From: Rhizobium sp. Leaf453
GTDB taxonomy: Bacteria; Pseudomonadota; Alphaproteobacteria; Rhizobiales; Rhizobiaceae
Direction: 5' to 3'
DNA: 64,000 nucleotides
Assembly (NCBI RefSeq): GCF_001425605.1
Contig: NZ_LMRG01000031.1
Coordinates: 124,001 to 188,000, forward strand
The notes under the pieces were generated by a model. That model was given only the letters and a program-made list of their open reading frames with translations. It ran no database searches and had not been told where the DNA came from. Made by a program: the position numbers and the translations under genes. Positions 8,211-16,242 of this stretch are shown in pieces; position 1 is the first letter of the stretch, and each line of letters opens with the position of its first letter.

Positions 8211-9653
8211 TCAGCCGAGGCCGGCTTCCTTCAGCTGGCGATTGATGCTCTCGGCCAGTTGGTCGAGGCCTTCATCGACAGGCACTTCCTTGGCAACCAT
8301 CTTCTGCAGCGTCGCGGCCCATTCGGTCGTCACGTCGAAGAACAGCGGCTGCGGGGTGAACTTGATCGAGGCGCCGTCGGCCGAGGCGTTGAACATATCG
8401 ACGTAGCCCGGATACTTGGTGTTGAGCTTCTCCTGGAAGCTTGCATCCTTCCAGATCGACTGGCGGACCGGATCGACGAAGTCCATCTTGGTTGCGCCGA
8501 ACAGGGCATGTTCCGGACCGGAAGCCCATTGCAGGAAATACCAGGTGGCGTCCTTGTCCTTGGAGAAATTGGACATGGCGAGCGACCAGATCCAGATGTT
8601 CGGCGTCGAGGCCTTGGCGTCCGGATTGGCGGCGAAGGCGGCATAGGACAGCTGTCCGGCCATCTTGTTGTCGCCGCCGTTCATGAAGTAGCCGAGGCAA
8701 TCCGCGTCGAAGATCATCGCGGATGCACCGGCGCCGAGATCCGTGCCGACCTGGTACCAGGTATAGGTCGACCAATCCTTCGGGCCGCTTTCCTGCACGA
8801 GCTTCACGAACTTTTCGTGATAGGCCTTGGAGCCGGCGGTGTTCATGGCAGCAGAAAGCTTGCCATCGCCATCGACGTTCAGGTCCTTTTCATTGAAGTT
8901 CGCATAGCCGGACAGGAAGCCCGGATGGATCGTCGCCCAGGACCGAGAACCGCGCAGACCGATGCCGTAGATACCGCCGACATCCTTCTGCAGCTTGGCC
9001 GCGACGTCGATCATATCATCCATGTTCTTCGGCACGGAGACCCCTGCCTTGTCGAACATCGCCTTGTTGTAGGTGATGTTGTTCTGTTCGAACGCCCACG
9101 GAATGCACCACTGCTTGGCATCATCAGAACCGAGCGCACCGCCGGGCTGGCCATTCCAGGCGCAGGAATTCTTGACGCCCGGCACGAAGTCATCCCAGGC
9201 ATAGTTCGGGTTGGTCTTTTCCGGATCGTTGATCCATTCCTTAAGGTCGGTGATCCAGCCGGCCGGACCATAGGTCCATGTCATGTAGGCGCCGGTCATG
9301 AACGCATCGTATTCGGTCGATCCGGATGACAGGGCGGCCGTCACCTTGTCGAAATAGACATCTTCCGGGAAGACGTCATAGGTGACTTCGATGCCCGTCA
9401 GATCCTTGAAGTTCTGCAGGTTGGCGATCATCGCGTCGGCATAGGGGTGCTTGTTGAGCAGCAGCTTCAGCGCCTTGCCGGAATGTTTCTTCCAGTCGAA
9501 ATCGGCCGCCAGCGCCCGGGTGGACATCATGTTGAGCAGCGTACCGGCGGAACCGGCCGTGATCCCCATGGCGCCCAGGCCCTTCAGCATTCCGCGTCGG
9601 TCCACCTGTCCACGCAGGAAAGCACTGATGAGGTCTTTCTCTTTCTCATGCAT
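8211..9653 (-). CDS. Extracellular solute-binding protein of the polyol-type ABC importer
   Basis: A 480-residue periplasmic binding protein (CUT1, family 1). The N-terminus carries VDRRGMLKGLGAMGITAGSA followed by a cleavage-like ALA-ADF, a signal with a twin-arginine pair, so Tat export is plausible. The mature part shows family landmarks such as VTYDVFPEDVYFDKVTAALS and YNKAMFDKAGV. A strong AAGGAGGAGAAG site precedes the ATG at 9653. The gene heads the transporter operon and is followed by a hairpin. The protein is longer than maltose-type binding proteins (about 400), and the long C-terminal half resembles polyol and glycerol binders. The ligand is not determined. Confidence 0.9.
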   Translation of the reverse strand: MHEKEKDLISAFLRGQVDRRGMLKGLGAMGITAGSAGTLLNMMSTRALAADFDWKKHSGKALKLLLNKHPYADAMIANLQNFKDLTGIEVTYDVFPEDVYFDKVTAALSSGSTEYDAFMTGAYMTWTYGPAGWITDLKEWINDPEKTNPNYAWDDFVPGVKNSCAWNGQPGGALGSDDAKQWCIPWAFEQNNITYNKAMFDKAGVSVPKNMDDMIDVAAKLQKDVGGIYGIGLRGSRSWATIHPGFLSGYANFNEKDLNVDGDGKLSAAMNTAGSKAYHEKFVKLVQESGPKDWSTYTWYQVGTDLGAGASAMIFDADCLGYFMNGGDNKMAGQLSYAAFAANPDAKASTPNIWIWSLAMSNFSKDKDATWYFLQWASGPEHALFGATKMDFVDPVRQSIWKDASFQEKLNTKYPGYVDMFNASADGASIKFTPQPLFFDVTTEWAATLQKMVAKEVPVDEGLDQLAESINRQLKEAGLG

Positions 9654-9796
9654 TGGTCTTCTCCTCCTTCACGGGCAAAACATGCTCGATTGAGCCGTAC
9701 CGGCTTACCCGACCGGTATGTCCTCCAGATCCCAGCGGACCCGCCTCCTCCTCGAGGCCAGATCCCAGCAGTCATCTCGAAATCAGCGGCGTTGCG

Positions 9797-10762
9797 TCAG
9801 ACGGCGTCCTCCATCAGCGACTGCGCCGTCTTCTCGTCGGTGATCAGGCCGCTCAGCAGGCGGCTTTCCAGCACCGCGCGGATGGCCCGCGCCTTAACCT
9901 TGCCACCGGCGACCGCGACGATCCTGCGATTGCTCAAATCCTCGCGGCTGAGCGTAAACGTGCGGTTGGACAGCAACGTCTCGATCGGCTGCCCATTGTC
10001 GTCGAAGAAATGACCGAGCAGTTCGCCCGCGCCACCGTTGTTCTTGATTTCCTCGAGTTCACTCTTCTCGATCATGCCGGTGGCAATCAGCGATGCTTCG
10101 CGCTCGACCGTGCCGATGCCAACCAGCAGCAGGTCGGCACTGGTCGCCAGATCGAAGACCTCGCGGACGCCCCACTGGTTGAAGAGCACGTCGCGATCCT
10201 CGATCGTGTTCGCAAAGAACGGCACCGGCATCACATAGGCCTCCGCGCCGGTGCGTTCCGCCAGCCGGTGGATCACGTCATGCGGATTGGCCGAAAACTT
10301 GCGGGTCAGGCCGCCGAGCAGCGATACGAAGCGGACATCGTTGTTGGCGGTGCGCGGCAGGTACTCGACGCAGGCCGCCAATGTCCGGCCATGGCCCATG
10401 CCGATCAGCATCGAACCGTCCTTTTCGATCTCCCGCTTCAGGAACTGCGCGCCGGAAATGCCGAGCGCCTTCAACGGAAGGTCTTCCGGGTCGAAGTCCG
10501 GCACCACCTCGCAATAATCGAGGCCATAACGCGCCGAGAGCTTCTGCTCGAGCTCGACACATTCGGAGACTTCGCCGTCGATATAGACCTTGACCAGACC
10601 TTCCTGGTTGGCCCGCTGGATCAGGCGATGGGCCTTGAGGGACGACAGGCCGAGGCGCTTGGCGACGTCGGACTGCGTCAGTCCACCGGCATAGTGCAGC
10701 CAGGCAGCACGCGTCGCCATGCTCGTTTCATCGTCCCGCAGGGAGCCGCCATTCGAAGTCAT
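9797..10762 (-). CDS. SorC/DeoR-type sugar-binding transcriptional regulator (EryD/LsrR-like)
   Basis: A 321-residue regulator. The N-terminal helix-turn-helix is GLTQSDVAKRLGLSSLKAHR (about 27-46). A SorC effector domain follows, with a phosphosugar-binding loop IGMGHGRTLAACVEYL and the conserved LLVGIGTVEREASL. Family members bind a phosphorylated intermediate, here probably the kinase product, and this releases repression. The ATG at 10762 is chosen because GAGGGCGG precedes it; an ATG at 10792 is also in frame. The gene lies first in the operon direction, 143 bp before the binding protein, with candidate operators directly upstream. Confidence 0.9.
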   Translation of the reverse strand: MTSNGGSLRDDETSMATRAAWLHYAGGLTQSDVAKRLGLSSLKAHRLIQRANQEGLVKVYIDGEVSECVELEQKLSARYGLDYCEVVPDFDPEDLPLKALGISGAQFLKREIEKDGSMLIGMGHGRTLAACVEYLPRTANNDVRFVSLLGGLTRKFSANPHDVIHRLAERTGAEAYVMPVPFFANTIEDRDVLFNQWGVREVFDLATSADLLLVGIGTVEREASLIATGMIEKSELEEIKNNGGAGELLGHFFDDNGQPIETLLSNRTFTLSREDLSNRRIVAVAGGKVKARAIRAVLESRLLSGLITDEKTAQSLMEDAV

Positions 10763-10787
10763 GTTCCGCCCTCGCGATGCTATTTTT

Positions 10788-10836
10788 ATCATCGCATGAT
10801 ATTTTTATCTTTATGAAAGAACTTTCACGCGATGAA
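10788..10836 (-). promoter_or_regulatory. Candidate SorC operators upstream of the regulator
   Basis: Three inverted repeats cluster 26-74 bp before the regulator start: ATCAT-CGC-ATGAT (10788-10800), TGAAAG-AA-CTTTCA (10814-10827) and TTCA-N5-TGAA (10824-10836). The DNA is AT-rich compared with its surroundings. The position fits autoregulation and control of the following importer operon. Protein binding is inferred only. Confidence 0.5.
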
Positions 10837-11078
10837 ATATTTTGTCAAGCAAGGTTCGATGCGGCAGCGCACCAATTCGACTTGCGCTTGCGGCATGGGT
10901 CACAATTGTCCCAGCTATATTGTGGTGCTTAAGGGTCTTTCGCGGTGTCGGCTCATATTCGACGGCGCGCCTGCTATCGCCGCGACGACAATCCTGACCT
11001 ACGGTGCCTGACGCGGCTCTCGCGATGAGCCATACTAAACGTCAGAGCACGAGGAATTACCTTCGGATAGGCGGAAAA

Positions 11079-11453
11079 ATGAGTTTCATTGCGCAAATCG
11101 ACGACCAAATGGAGCAAATTATCAGGCTAGTGCATGTCGACAGAGCCCAAGGTCTAAAAGCTCTCCAGCGATTGGCCGAACAGGGAGATCGATCAGCAAT
11201 TGATTTCCTCGGCCGATACTTGTCGGAAGAGGAGGAGACGACGGACCTCGCGTTGCCGTGGCTACGCAAGGCAGACGAATTCGCCAGCCCTGATGCAGCC
11301 TGGAACCTTGCGATGATCGCCCGAGGACGGGGATCTGTCGACGAGATGCGGCACTGGATTGACCGTGCTGCAGACCTCGGAGAGGAAGACGCGGCGGCGA
11401 TACGCGAAAACAACTATGATGTTGATGCATTCCTGGCGAGCCTGTCGGAATAG
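11079..11453 (+). CDS. Small Sel1/TPR-like helical repeat protein
   Basis: A 124-residue acidic protein with no signal peptide or membrane segment. It reads as two or three degenerate Sel1-like helical pairs: LKALQRLAEQGDRSAIDFLG, LALPWLRKADEFASPDAAWN and MRHWIDRAADLGEEDAAAIR. Such repeats usually mediate protein contacts. The ATG at 11079 is preferred over an upstream ATG at 11004 because the protein-like repeat pattern starts here. The Shine-Dalgarno (GGCGGAAA) is modest. It sits alone between two transporter operons, so its partner is unknown. The 240 bp before it (10837-11078) hold no feature I recognise. Confidence 0.6.
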   Translation: MSFIAQIDDQMEQIIRLVHVDRAQGLKALQRLAEQGDRSAIDFLGRYLSEEEETTDLALPWLRKADEFASPDAAWNLAMIARGRGSVDEMRHWIDRAADLGEEDAAAIRENNYDVDAFLASLSE

Positions 11454-11499
11454 ACGATACTCGATCGCCGTCCCATGGCTGAGCAGGAACGCCGAGTTG

Positions 11500-12492
11500 T
11501 TACGCCTCCGTCTTCTTCATCAGCCCCGCCTGCAGGACGACGACGATGAGCAGGAAGACGCCGCGGATGACGGATTGCCAGTAAGCGGAGAGCGAGATCC
11601 AGCCGAGGCCGTTTTCGAAATTGAGGATGTTGAAGACCATCGCCAGCAGCAGCGCGCCGGCGAGCGTTGCGCCGACAGAGCCGGAGCCGCCGGTCAGAAG
11701 CGTACCGCCGACCACAACGGACGCGATGGCGAACAGTTCCCAGCCCACGCCCTCGGTCGGCTGCCCTGCCCCGAACTGGGAGGCAAGGATAACGCCGGCA
11801 AGACCGGCCAGCACGCCTGACAGCGCATAGACGGCAAACAGGGTACGTTCGACCTTCAGGCCCATCAGATTGGCAGTCGCTTCACCATCGCCGATCGCCA
11901 GAACGTGGCGTCCGGCCGGGTGGCGTTCCAGGAAAATCCAGCCTAGCACATAGGCGAAACCGGCAATCCAGCCGGGGATCGGGAAGCCGAGGAAATCGTC
12001 CTGGCCGATCATGGTGAAGGCCGTGTCATAGGAGACGGAGACAGACTGGTTGTTGGCTAGCAGCAAAGCCGTGCCATAGGCCGCCAGCATCATTGCCAGC
12101 GTTGCAATGAACGGCTGGATACGCAGCCGGGTGGTGATGACGCCATTGATCGAGCCCGCCACAAGGCCGGCGAGAACGCCACCGGCCAAGCCTGGAAACC
12201 AGCCATAGAGTGACAGATAGGCAGCCACAACACTCGCCATTGCCGCAACGCCGCCGACCGACAGATCGATGCCGCCGGTGATGATCACGAAGGCCATGCC
12301 GAGCGCGATCAGCGCGAACATCGAATTGTAGCGCAGGAAGCTGAGAATGTTGAATGGCGAGATGAAATTGTCGTAGCGCAGCGCGCCGAACAGGATGAGA
12401 CCGGCGAGCGCCAAAAGCACGCCGAGGCGGGCAAGATCGCCGGAGGATTTGGCAACGAATGGCCGGGAAAGGGTTTTCAGCATGGAGGTCAT
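11500..12492 (-). CDS. Sugar ABC transporter permease (CUT2, YjfF/RbsC type)
   Basis: A 330-residue inner-membrane permease of the ribose/galactofuranose class. The hallmark MAFVIITGGIDLSVGGVAAM lies near residue 65, and VVGGTLLTGGSGSVGATLAG near 255. About eight to ten membrane segments are visible. It is the last gene of a binding protein, ATPase, permease, permease operon, the same order as E. coli ytfQ-ytfR-ytfT-yjfF, and lies 5 bp after the other permease. Two different permeases in one CUT2 operon are a mark of that subfamily. Confidence 0.87.
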   Translation of the reverse strand: MTSMLKTLSRPFVAKSSGDLARLGVLLALAGLILFGALRYDNFISPFNILSFLRYNSMFALIALGMAFVIITGGIDLSVGGVAAMASVVAAYLSLYGWFPGLAGGVLAGLVAGSINGVITTRLRIQPFIATLAMMLAAYGTALLLANNQSVSVSYDTAFTMIGQDDFLGFPIPGWIAGFAYVLGWIFLERHPAGRHVLAIGDGEATANLMGLKVERTLFAVYALSGVLAGLAGVILASQFGAGQPTEGVGWELFAIASVVVGGTLLTGGSGSVGATLAGALLLAMVFNILNFENGLGWISLSAYWQSVIRGVFLLIVVVLQAGLMKKTEA

Positions 12493-12497
12493 GTCCG

Positions 12498-13502
12498 TTA
12501 CGCCTTGTCGGCGCGTTGCTGGATGAAGACGGCGACGATGATCAGTCCCGCCTTGACGATAAGGGCCGCCGCATCCGGCACGCCATTGGCAAGCAGCGTG
12601 TAGCGCACAAGCTGAATGACGAAGGCGCCGAGTACGGTGCCGAGGATATTGGCGCGGCCACCGGTCAGCAGCGAACCGCCGACGGCAACCGCCGCGATGG
12701 CGTCCAGTTCCATGCCGAGACCAACGAGGTTGGCGTCACTCGCCGAATTGCGCGCGACAACGATCAGGCCGGCGAGCCCCGCCAGAGCGCCGCTGATGAC
12801 ATAAACGAAGGTCTTCACCCGTCGCACCGGAATACCGGTCAACCGCGCCGCCTTCTCGTTGCCGCCGACGGCGATGATCTGCCGGCCGATGACGGTGTAG
12901 CGGATCAGGCAATGGGCGAGAATCGCGACGATGATCATGACGACGACCTGTGCCGGAATGCCGGCGATGCGGCCCATGGCGATGAACTGGAAGTCCGGGT
13001 TCTTGAAGACCTGCAGGTTACCGTTGGTCGCGACCTGAGCGAGGCCACGCCCGGCGATGAACAGAACCAGCGTCGCGACGATCGGCTGGATCGAGAACCG
13101 CGTCACCAGAAAGCCGTTGAACCAGCCGAAGGCCATGACGAGCAGGATCGGCAGGATGAAAGACAGGATGATGAGAATGCCCATGTTCTCGATGGGCAGA
13201 AGTTGCCCCATGAAGATCATCGGCGCCGCCGCACCGGCGATCGCCATCAGTGAACCGACGGAGAGATCGATGCCGCCGGTGGCGATCACCAGCGTCATGC
13301 CGACGGCCACGATGACGATGGTCGCGACCTGGGTCAGGTTGACGTTCAGCGTCTGCCAGGACACGAAATTCGGCGTGACGATCAGATTGAAGATCAGAAG
13401 CGCGATGAAAGCCGCGAATGTGCCGTAGCGGCTGAGAAGCTTCGCGGCATTCACCCGGCTGGATCGCACCGCGGGAGGAGATGATGTTTCGATCGTCGTC
13501 AT
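12498..13502 (-). CDS. Sugar ABC transporter permease (CUT2, YtfT type)
   Basis: A 334-residue inner-membrane permease. It carries VGMTLVIATGGIDLSVGSLM (about 75-95), nearly the same as I recall in YtfT, and the later AVAVGGSLLTGGRANILGTV. The N-terminal 25 residues are hydrophilic, then the first membrane helix FAAFIALLIFNLIVTPNF. It starts 1 bp after the ATPase stop, so the two are coupled. With the other permease it should form a heterodimeric channel. Confidence 0.87.
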   Translation of the reverse strand: MTTIETSSPPAVRSSRVNAAKLLSRYGTFAAFIALLIFNLIVTPNFVSWQTLNVNLTQVATIVIVAVGMTLVIATGGIDLSVGSLMAIAGAAAPMIFMGQLLPIENMGILIILSFILPILLVMAFGWFNGFLVTRFSIQPIVATLVLFIAGRGLAQVATNGNLQVFKNPDFQFIAMGRIAGIPAQVVVMIIVAILAHCLIRYTVIGRQIIAVGGNEKAARLTGIPVRRVKTFVYVISGALAGLAGLIVVARNSASDANLVGLGMELDAIAAVAVGGSLLTGGRANILGTVLGAFVIQLVRYTLLANGVPDAAALIVKAGLIIVAVFIQQRADKA

Positions 13503-13503
13503 G

Positions 13504-15000
13504 TCAGTTCACCTGATGGGCCATGGCGGAGAGAAGCGCCGTCTCGCTCAGTTCGTTTCTCTTCAGCACCGCAACCGAACGGCCGTCACTCAACACCGTG
13601 ACCCGGTCGGCGGCCGCAAGCAGTTCTTCCAGTTCGGAGGAGATCATCAGCACGCTCAAGCCTTCGTCCGCCAGACTGCGCAACAGCTTGAGAATTTCCG
13701 CCTTGGCGCCGATATCGATGCCGCGCGTCGGTTCGTCGATGATCAGGATGCGCGGATCGGTGCAGAGCCAACGGGCCAGCAGAACCTTCTGCTGATTGCC
13801 ACCCGAAAGCTCCTTGATCGGCTGATCCGGCGAGGCACACTTGACGCCGAGCGCCTTGATATAACGCGTGACGATCTCCTGCTGGCGGGCGCGATCGACG
13901 ATCCCGGCCTTCTTCAACTTGGGCAGCAAAGCCAGCGTCATGTTCTCGCGAATGCTCATATCAGGCACGATGCCGTCGATCTTGCGGTCTTCCGAGACCA
14001 GGCCGATACCATCAGCAATGGCGTCGGCAGGCTCACTGTAGGAGCGCTCCTTGCCATCGACACGAATCTTGCCCTTGTCCAGCTTGTCGACACCGAAGAC
14101 GATCCGGGCCGTTTCCGTCCGCCCCGAGCCGAGCAGGCCGGCGAGCCCGGAAATTTCCCCTTCGCGGACAGTCAGGCTGACATCGCGCACCCGAACGCCG
14201 GAACCGACGGCTTCAGCCGAGAGCCGGATCGGCCTGCTGTCATCATTGCCGGCATCGCGCGCGATCGCCTCGAAGGCAGCGAGTTCCTTGCCGAGCATAT
14301 GACGGACCAGTTCCATCTTCGGCATGTCCTGCATCGCGCTCTGCGCCACCGTCTGGCCGTCGCGCATGATGGTGACGCGATCGCAAATTTCGTAGAGTTC
14401 ATCCAGCCGATGGCCGATGAACAGCACCGAAACGCCGTTCTTCTTCAGCGTACGGATCGTATCGAACAGAATGCCGACTTCGCGCTCGTCGAGAGACGAG
14501 GTCGGCTCGTCCATGATCACCAGCTTGGCCTTCTGCGTCACCGCACGGGCAATCGCGATCATCTGCCGGGTCGCGGCATTGAAATGCGCCACCGGCATAT
14601 CGACGTCGATATCGAGATTGAAGGTCTTGAGAACCGCGGCCGCACCTTCACGCATGGCGCGCCGGTCGAGCAATCCGAAGAATTTCCTCGGTTCGCGGGA
14701 AAGATAGATGTTTTCGGCAACCGATCGCTGCGGCGCCAGATTGATTTCCTGGTAGATCGTCGCGATCCCCTTCGCCTGGCTGGCGCTGGGGGTTGCAAAG
14801 ACGACATCTTCATCCTGGAATTTGATCAGGCCGGTATCGCGCTGATAGACGCCGGTCAGAATCTTGATCAGCGTCGATTTTCCGGCGCCGTTCTGGCCGA
14901 CCAGCGCCATGACTTCGCCTTCGGCAATCGACAGCGACGCCGACCGCAACGCGGACACGCCGGAAAACGCCTTGGAAATATCCTGCATGGTCAGCAGCAT
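13504..15000 (-). CDS. Sugar ABC transporter duplicated ATP-binding protein (CUT2, RbsA/YtfR type)
   Basis: A 498-residue protein with two ATPase domains. Domain 1 has GQNGAGKST (about 37), a region normally holding the signature that is degenerate (FNAATRQMIAIARAV), and VIMDEPTSSLDERE. Domain 2 has the degenerate Walker A LLGSGRTETAR, the intact signature LSGGNQQKVLLARWL and LIIDEPTRGIDIGAK. Split competence between halves is normal for RbsA-type proteins. The start at 15000 follows GGTGGAGGGAAC; a longer open frame up to 15222 runs into the binding-protein gene and is rejected. It powers the importer with the two flanking permeases. Confidence 0.9.
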   Translation of the reverse strand: MLLTMQDISKAFSGVSALRSASLSIAEGEVMALVGQNGAGKSTLIKILTGVYQRDTGLIKFQDEDVVFATPSASQAKGIATIYQEINLAPQRSVAENIYLSREPRKFFGLLDRRAMREGAAAVLKTFNLDIDVDMPVAHFNAATRQMIAIARAVTQKAKLVIMDEPTSSLDEREVGILFDTIRTLKKNGVSVLFIGHRLDELYEICDRVTIMRDGQTVAQSAMQDMPKMELVRHMLGKELAAFEAIARDAGNDDSRPIRLSAEAVGSGVRVRDVSLTVREGEISGLAGLLGSGRTETARIVFGVDKLDKGKIRVDGKERSYSEPADAIADGIGLVSEDRKIDGIVPDMSIRENMTLALLPKLKKAGIVDRARQQEIVTRYIKALGVKCASPDQPIKELSGGNQQKVLLARWLCTDPRILIIDEPTRGIDIGAKAEILKLLRSLADEGLSVLMISSELEELLAAADRVTVLSDGRSVAVLKRNELSETALLSAMAHQVN

Positions 15001-15032
15001 GTTCCCTCCACCCTGTATATCTATATGAAAAG

Positions 15033-15062
15033 CCGGCCGGCGCGGCAAGCCGCACCGGCCGG
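15033..15062 (-). other. Hairpin between binding-protein and ATPase genes
   Basis: CCGGCCGG arms (15033-15040 and 15055-15062) enclose a GCGGC-AA-GCCGC inner stem, giving a 14-bp stem with one mismatch, 18 bp after the binding-protein stop. There is no U-run. As in the other two importer operons here, it probably stabilises the binding-protein mRNA or attenuates read-through. Confidence 0.7.
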
Positions 15063-15080
15063 AGCCACTGTCTTGGGAGA

Positions 15081-16064
15081 TCAGTAGGCGCTCGACAATT
15101 CCGCCGCTGCGTTGGACGCATCGTAGAACTTGTCGGTATTGATGACCCAGGGCTCGATCTTCTCGCCGGCAGCGAAGCGAGCCATGGTTTCGAAGGCCTT
15201 CGGCCCGAAGCGCGGGTTGCATTCGACGACTGCGGCGATCTTGCCGTCAACGACAGCCTGAACCGCTTCCTTGCCGCCATCGATCGACAGGACGAGGATG
15301 TCCTTGCCCGGCACCTTGCCGGCCGCCTCGATGGCTGCGATGGCGCCGATGGCCATTTCGTCATTATGGGCGTAGACGATATCGGCATCTGGATGCGCCT
15401 GCAGCAGGGCTTCGGCTACCTGACGGCCCTTGTCGCGTGCGAAGTCGCCGGTCTGGGATGCGACGATCTCGAAGCCGCCGGCAGCGGTGATCGCTTCGTC
15501 GAAGCCCTTCTTGCGGTCGTTGGCCGGCGACGAACCGGTCGTGCCTTCCAGTTCGATGATCTTCGACTTGCCGTTGGCGTTCTTGGCCAGCCACTCGGCA
15601 ACGCGCTTGCCTTCGTCGATGAAGTCGGAGCCGATGAAGGTGACGTAGTCTTCGCCAGCCTTGGCGAGCGACTGATCGACGTTACGGTCGAGCAGGACGA
15701 CCGGGATGCCGGCCTTCTTGGCAGCCATGACGGCCGGGATCAGCGGCTTTTCTTCGCGCGGCGCGAGGAAGATGACGTCGACGCCCTGGGCGATCATCGA
15801 GTTGACGTCAGCCACCTGCTTGGCGGCAGAACCGGCGGCATCGGTATAGACCAGCTGGTAGCCGAGCTTCGCGGCTTCGGCCTTCATGCTTTCGGTCTGG
15901 GCGATGCGCCAGGGATTGTTGGATTCGGTCTGCGCGAAGCCGACCTTGTACGTGTCTTTCTTTGCAAGAGCAGGCAATTCCGCATAGGCGACGGAACCGG
16001 CAAGCGCGAGCGCACCCATGGCCGTAGCGGCCATCATGAATGTGCGACGTGAAATCATAGACAT
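15081..16064 (-). CDS. Periplasmic sugar-binding protein (YtfQ/RbsB type)
   Basis: A 327-residue binding protein with a signal peptide (MSMISRRTFMMAATAMGALA, cleavage near AYA-ELP; the RR pair would also suit Tat). The mature protein follows YtfQ closely by eye: VVLLDRNVD, IIELEGTTGSSPANDRKKGF, SQTGDFARDKGRQV and VYAHNDEMAIGAIAAI. YtfQ binds galactofuranose, so a furanose sugar is the best guess, though other pentoses or hexoses cannot be excluded. A strong GGAGGAGAAAATACC site precedes the start. It is the promoter-proximal gene, divergent from the LacI regulator. Confidence 0.88.
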   Translation of the reverse strand: MSMISRRTFMMAATAMGALALAGSVAYAELPALAKKDTYKVGFAQTESNNPWRIAQTESMKAEAAKLGYQLVYTDAAGSAAKQVADVNSMIAQGVDVIFLAPREEKPLIPAVMAAKKAGIPVVLLDRNVDQSLAKAGEDYVTFIGSDFIDEGKRVAEWLAKNANGKSKIIELEGTTGSSPANDRKKGFDEAITAAGGFEIVASQTGDFARDKGRQVAEALLQAHPDADIVYAHNDEMAIGAIAAIEAAGKVPGKDILVLSIDGGKEAVQAVVDGKIAAVVECNPRFGPKAFETMARFAAGEKIEPWVINTDKFYDASNAAAELSSAY

Positions 16065-16137
16065 CGGTATTTTCTCCTCCGAAATTTACCGGTACTCCAC
16101 TACCGGGCAGTGAGCATTTTTCTGCTTCACATATGTA

Positions 16138-16174
16138 AATCTTGCGCTAATATTATTATCAGTCAAGCGCTAAT
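16138..16174 (-). promoter_or_regulatory. Promoter and candidate LacI-family operators of the YtfQ-like operon
   Basis: On the minus strand a TTGACT -35 (16161-16166) is followed after 17 bp by AAGATT (16138-16143). Two copies of TTAGCGC, in the contexts AATTAGCGCTTGAC (16163-16176 region) and ATTAGCGCAAG (16141-16151), flank or overlap it. Centres of this GCGC type are usual for LacI-family sites. The spacing puts both in position to block RNA polymerase. The -10 is weak, so the exact start is uncertain. Confidence 0.5.
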
Positions 16175-16242
16175 TTTATGAGCAAGTGCAAAAAAATAAT
16201 TCTGCAGCGCAGCAGAAATGGGAACGGAAGCGAGCGAGGGTA

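Noticed and set aside
15001..15222. N-terminal extension of the RbsA-type ATPase
   Set aside because: It runs through the binding-protein gene and its hairpin; ATG 15000 has a strong ribosome-binding site.
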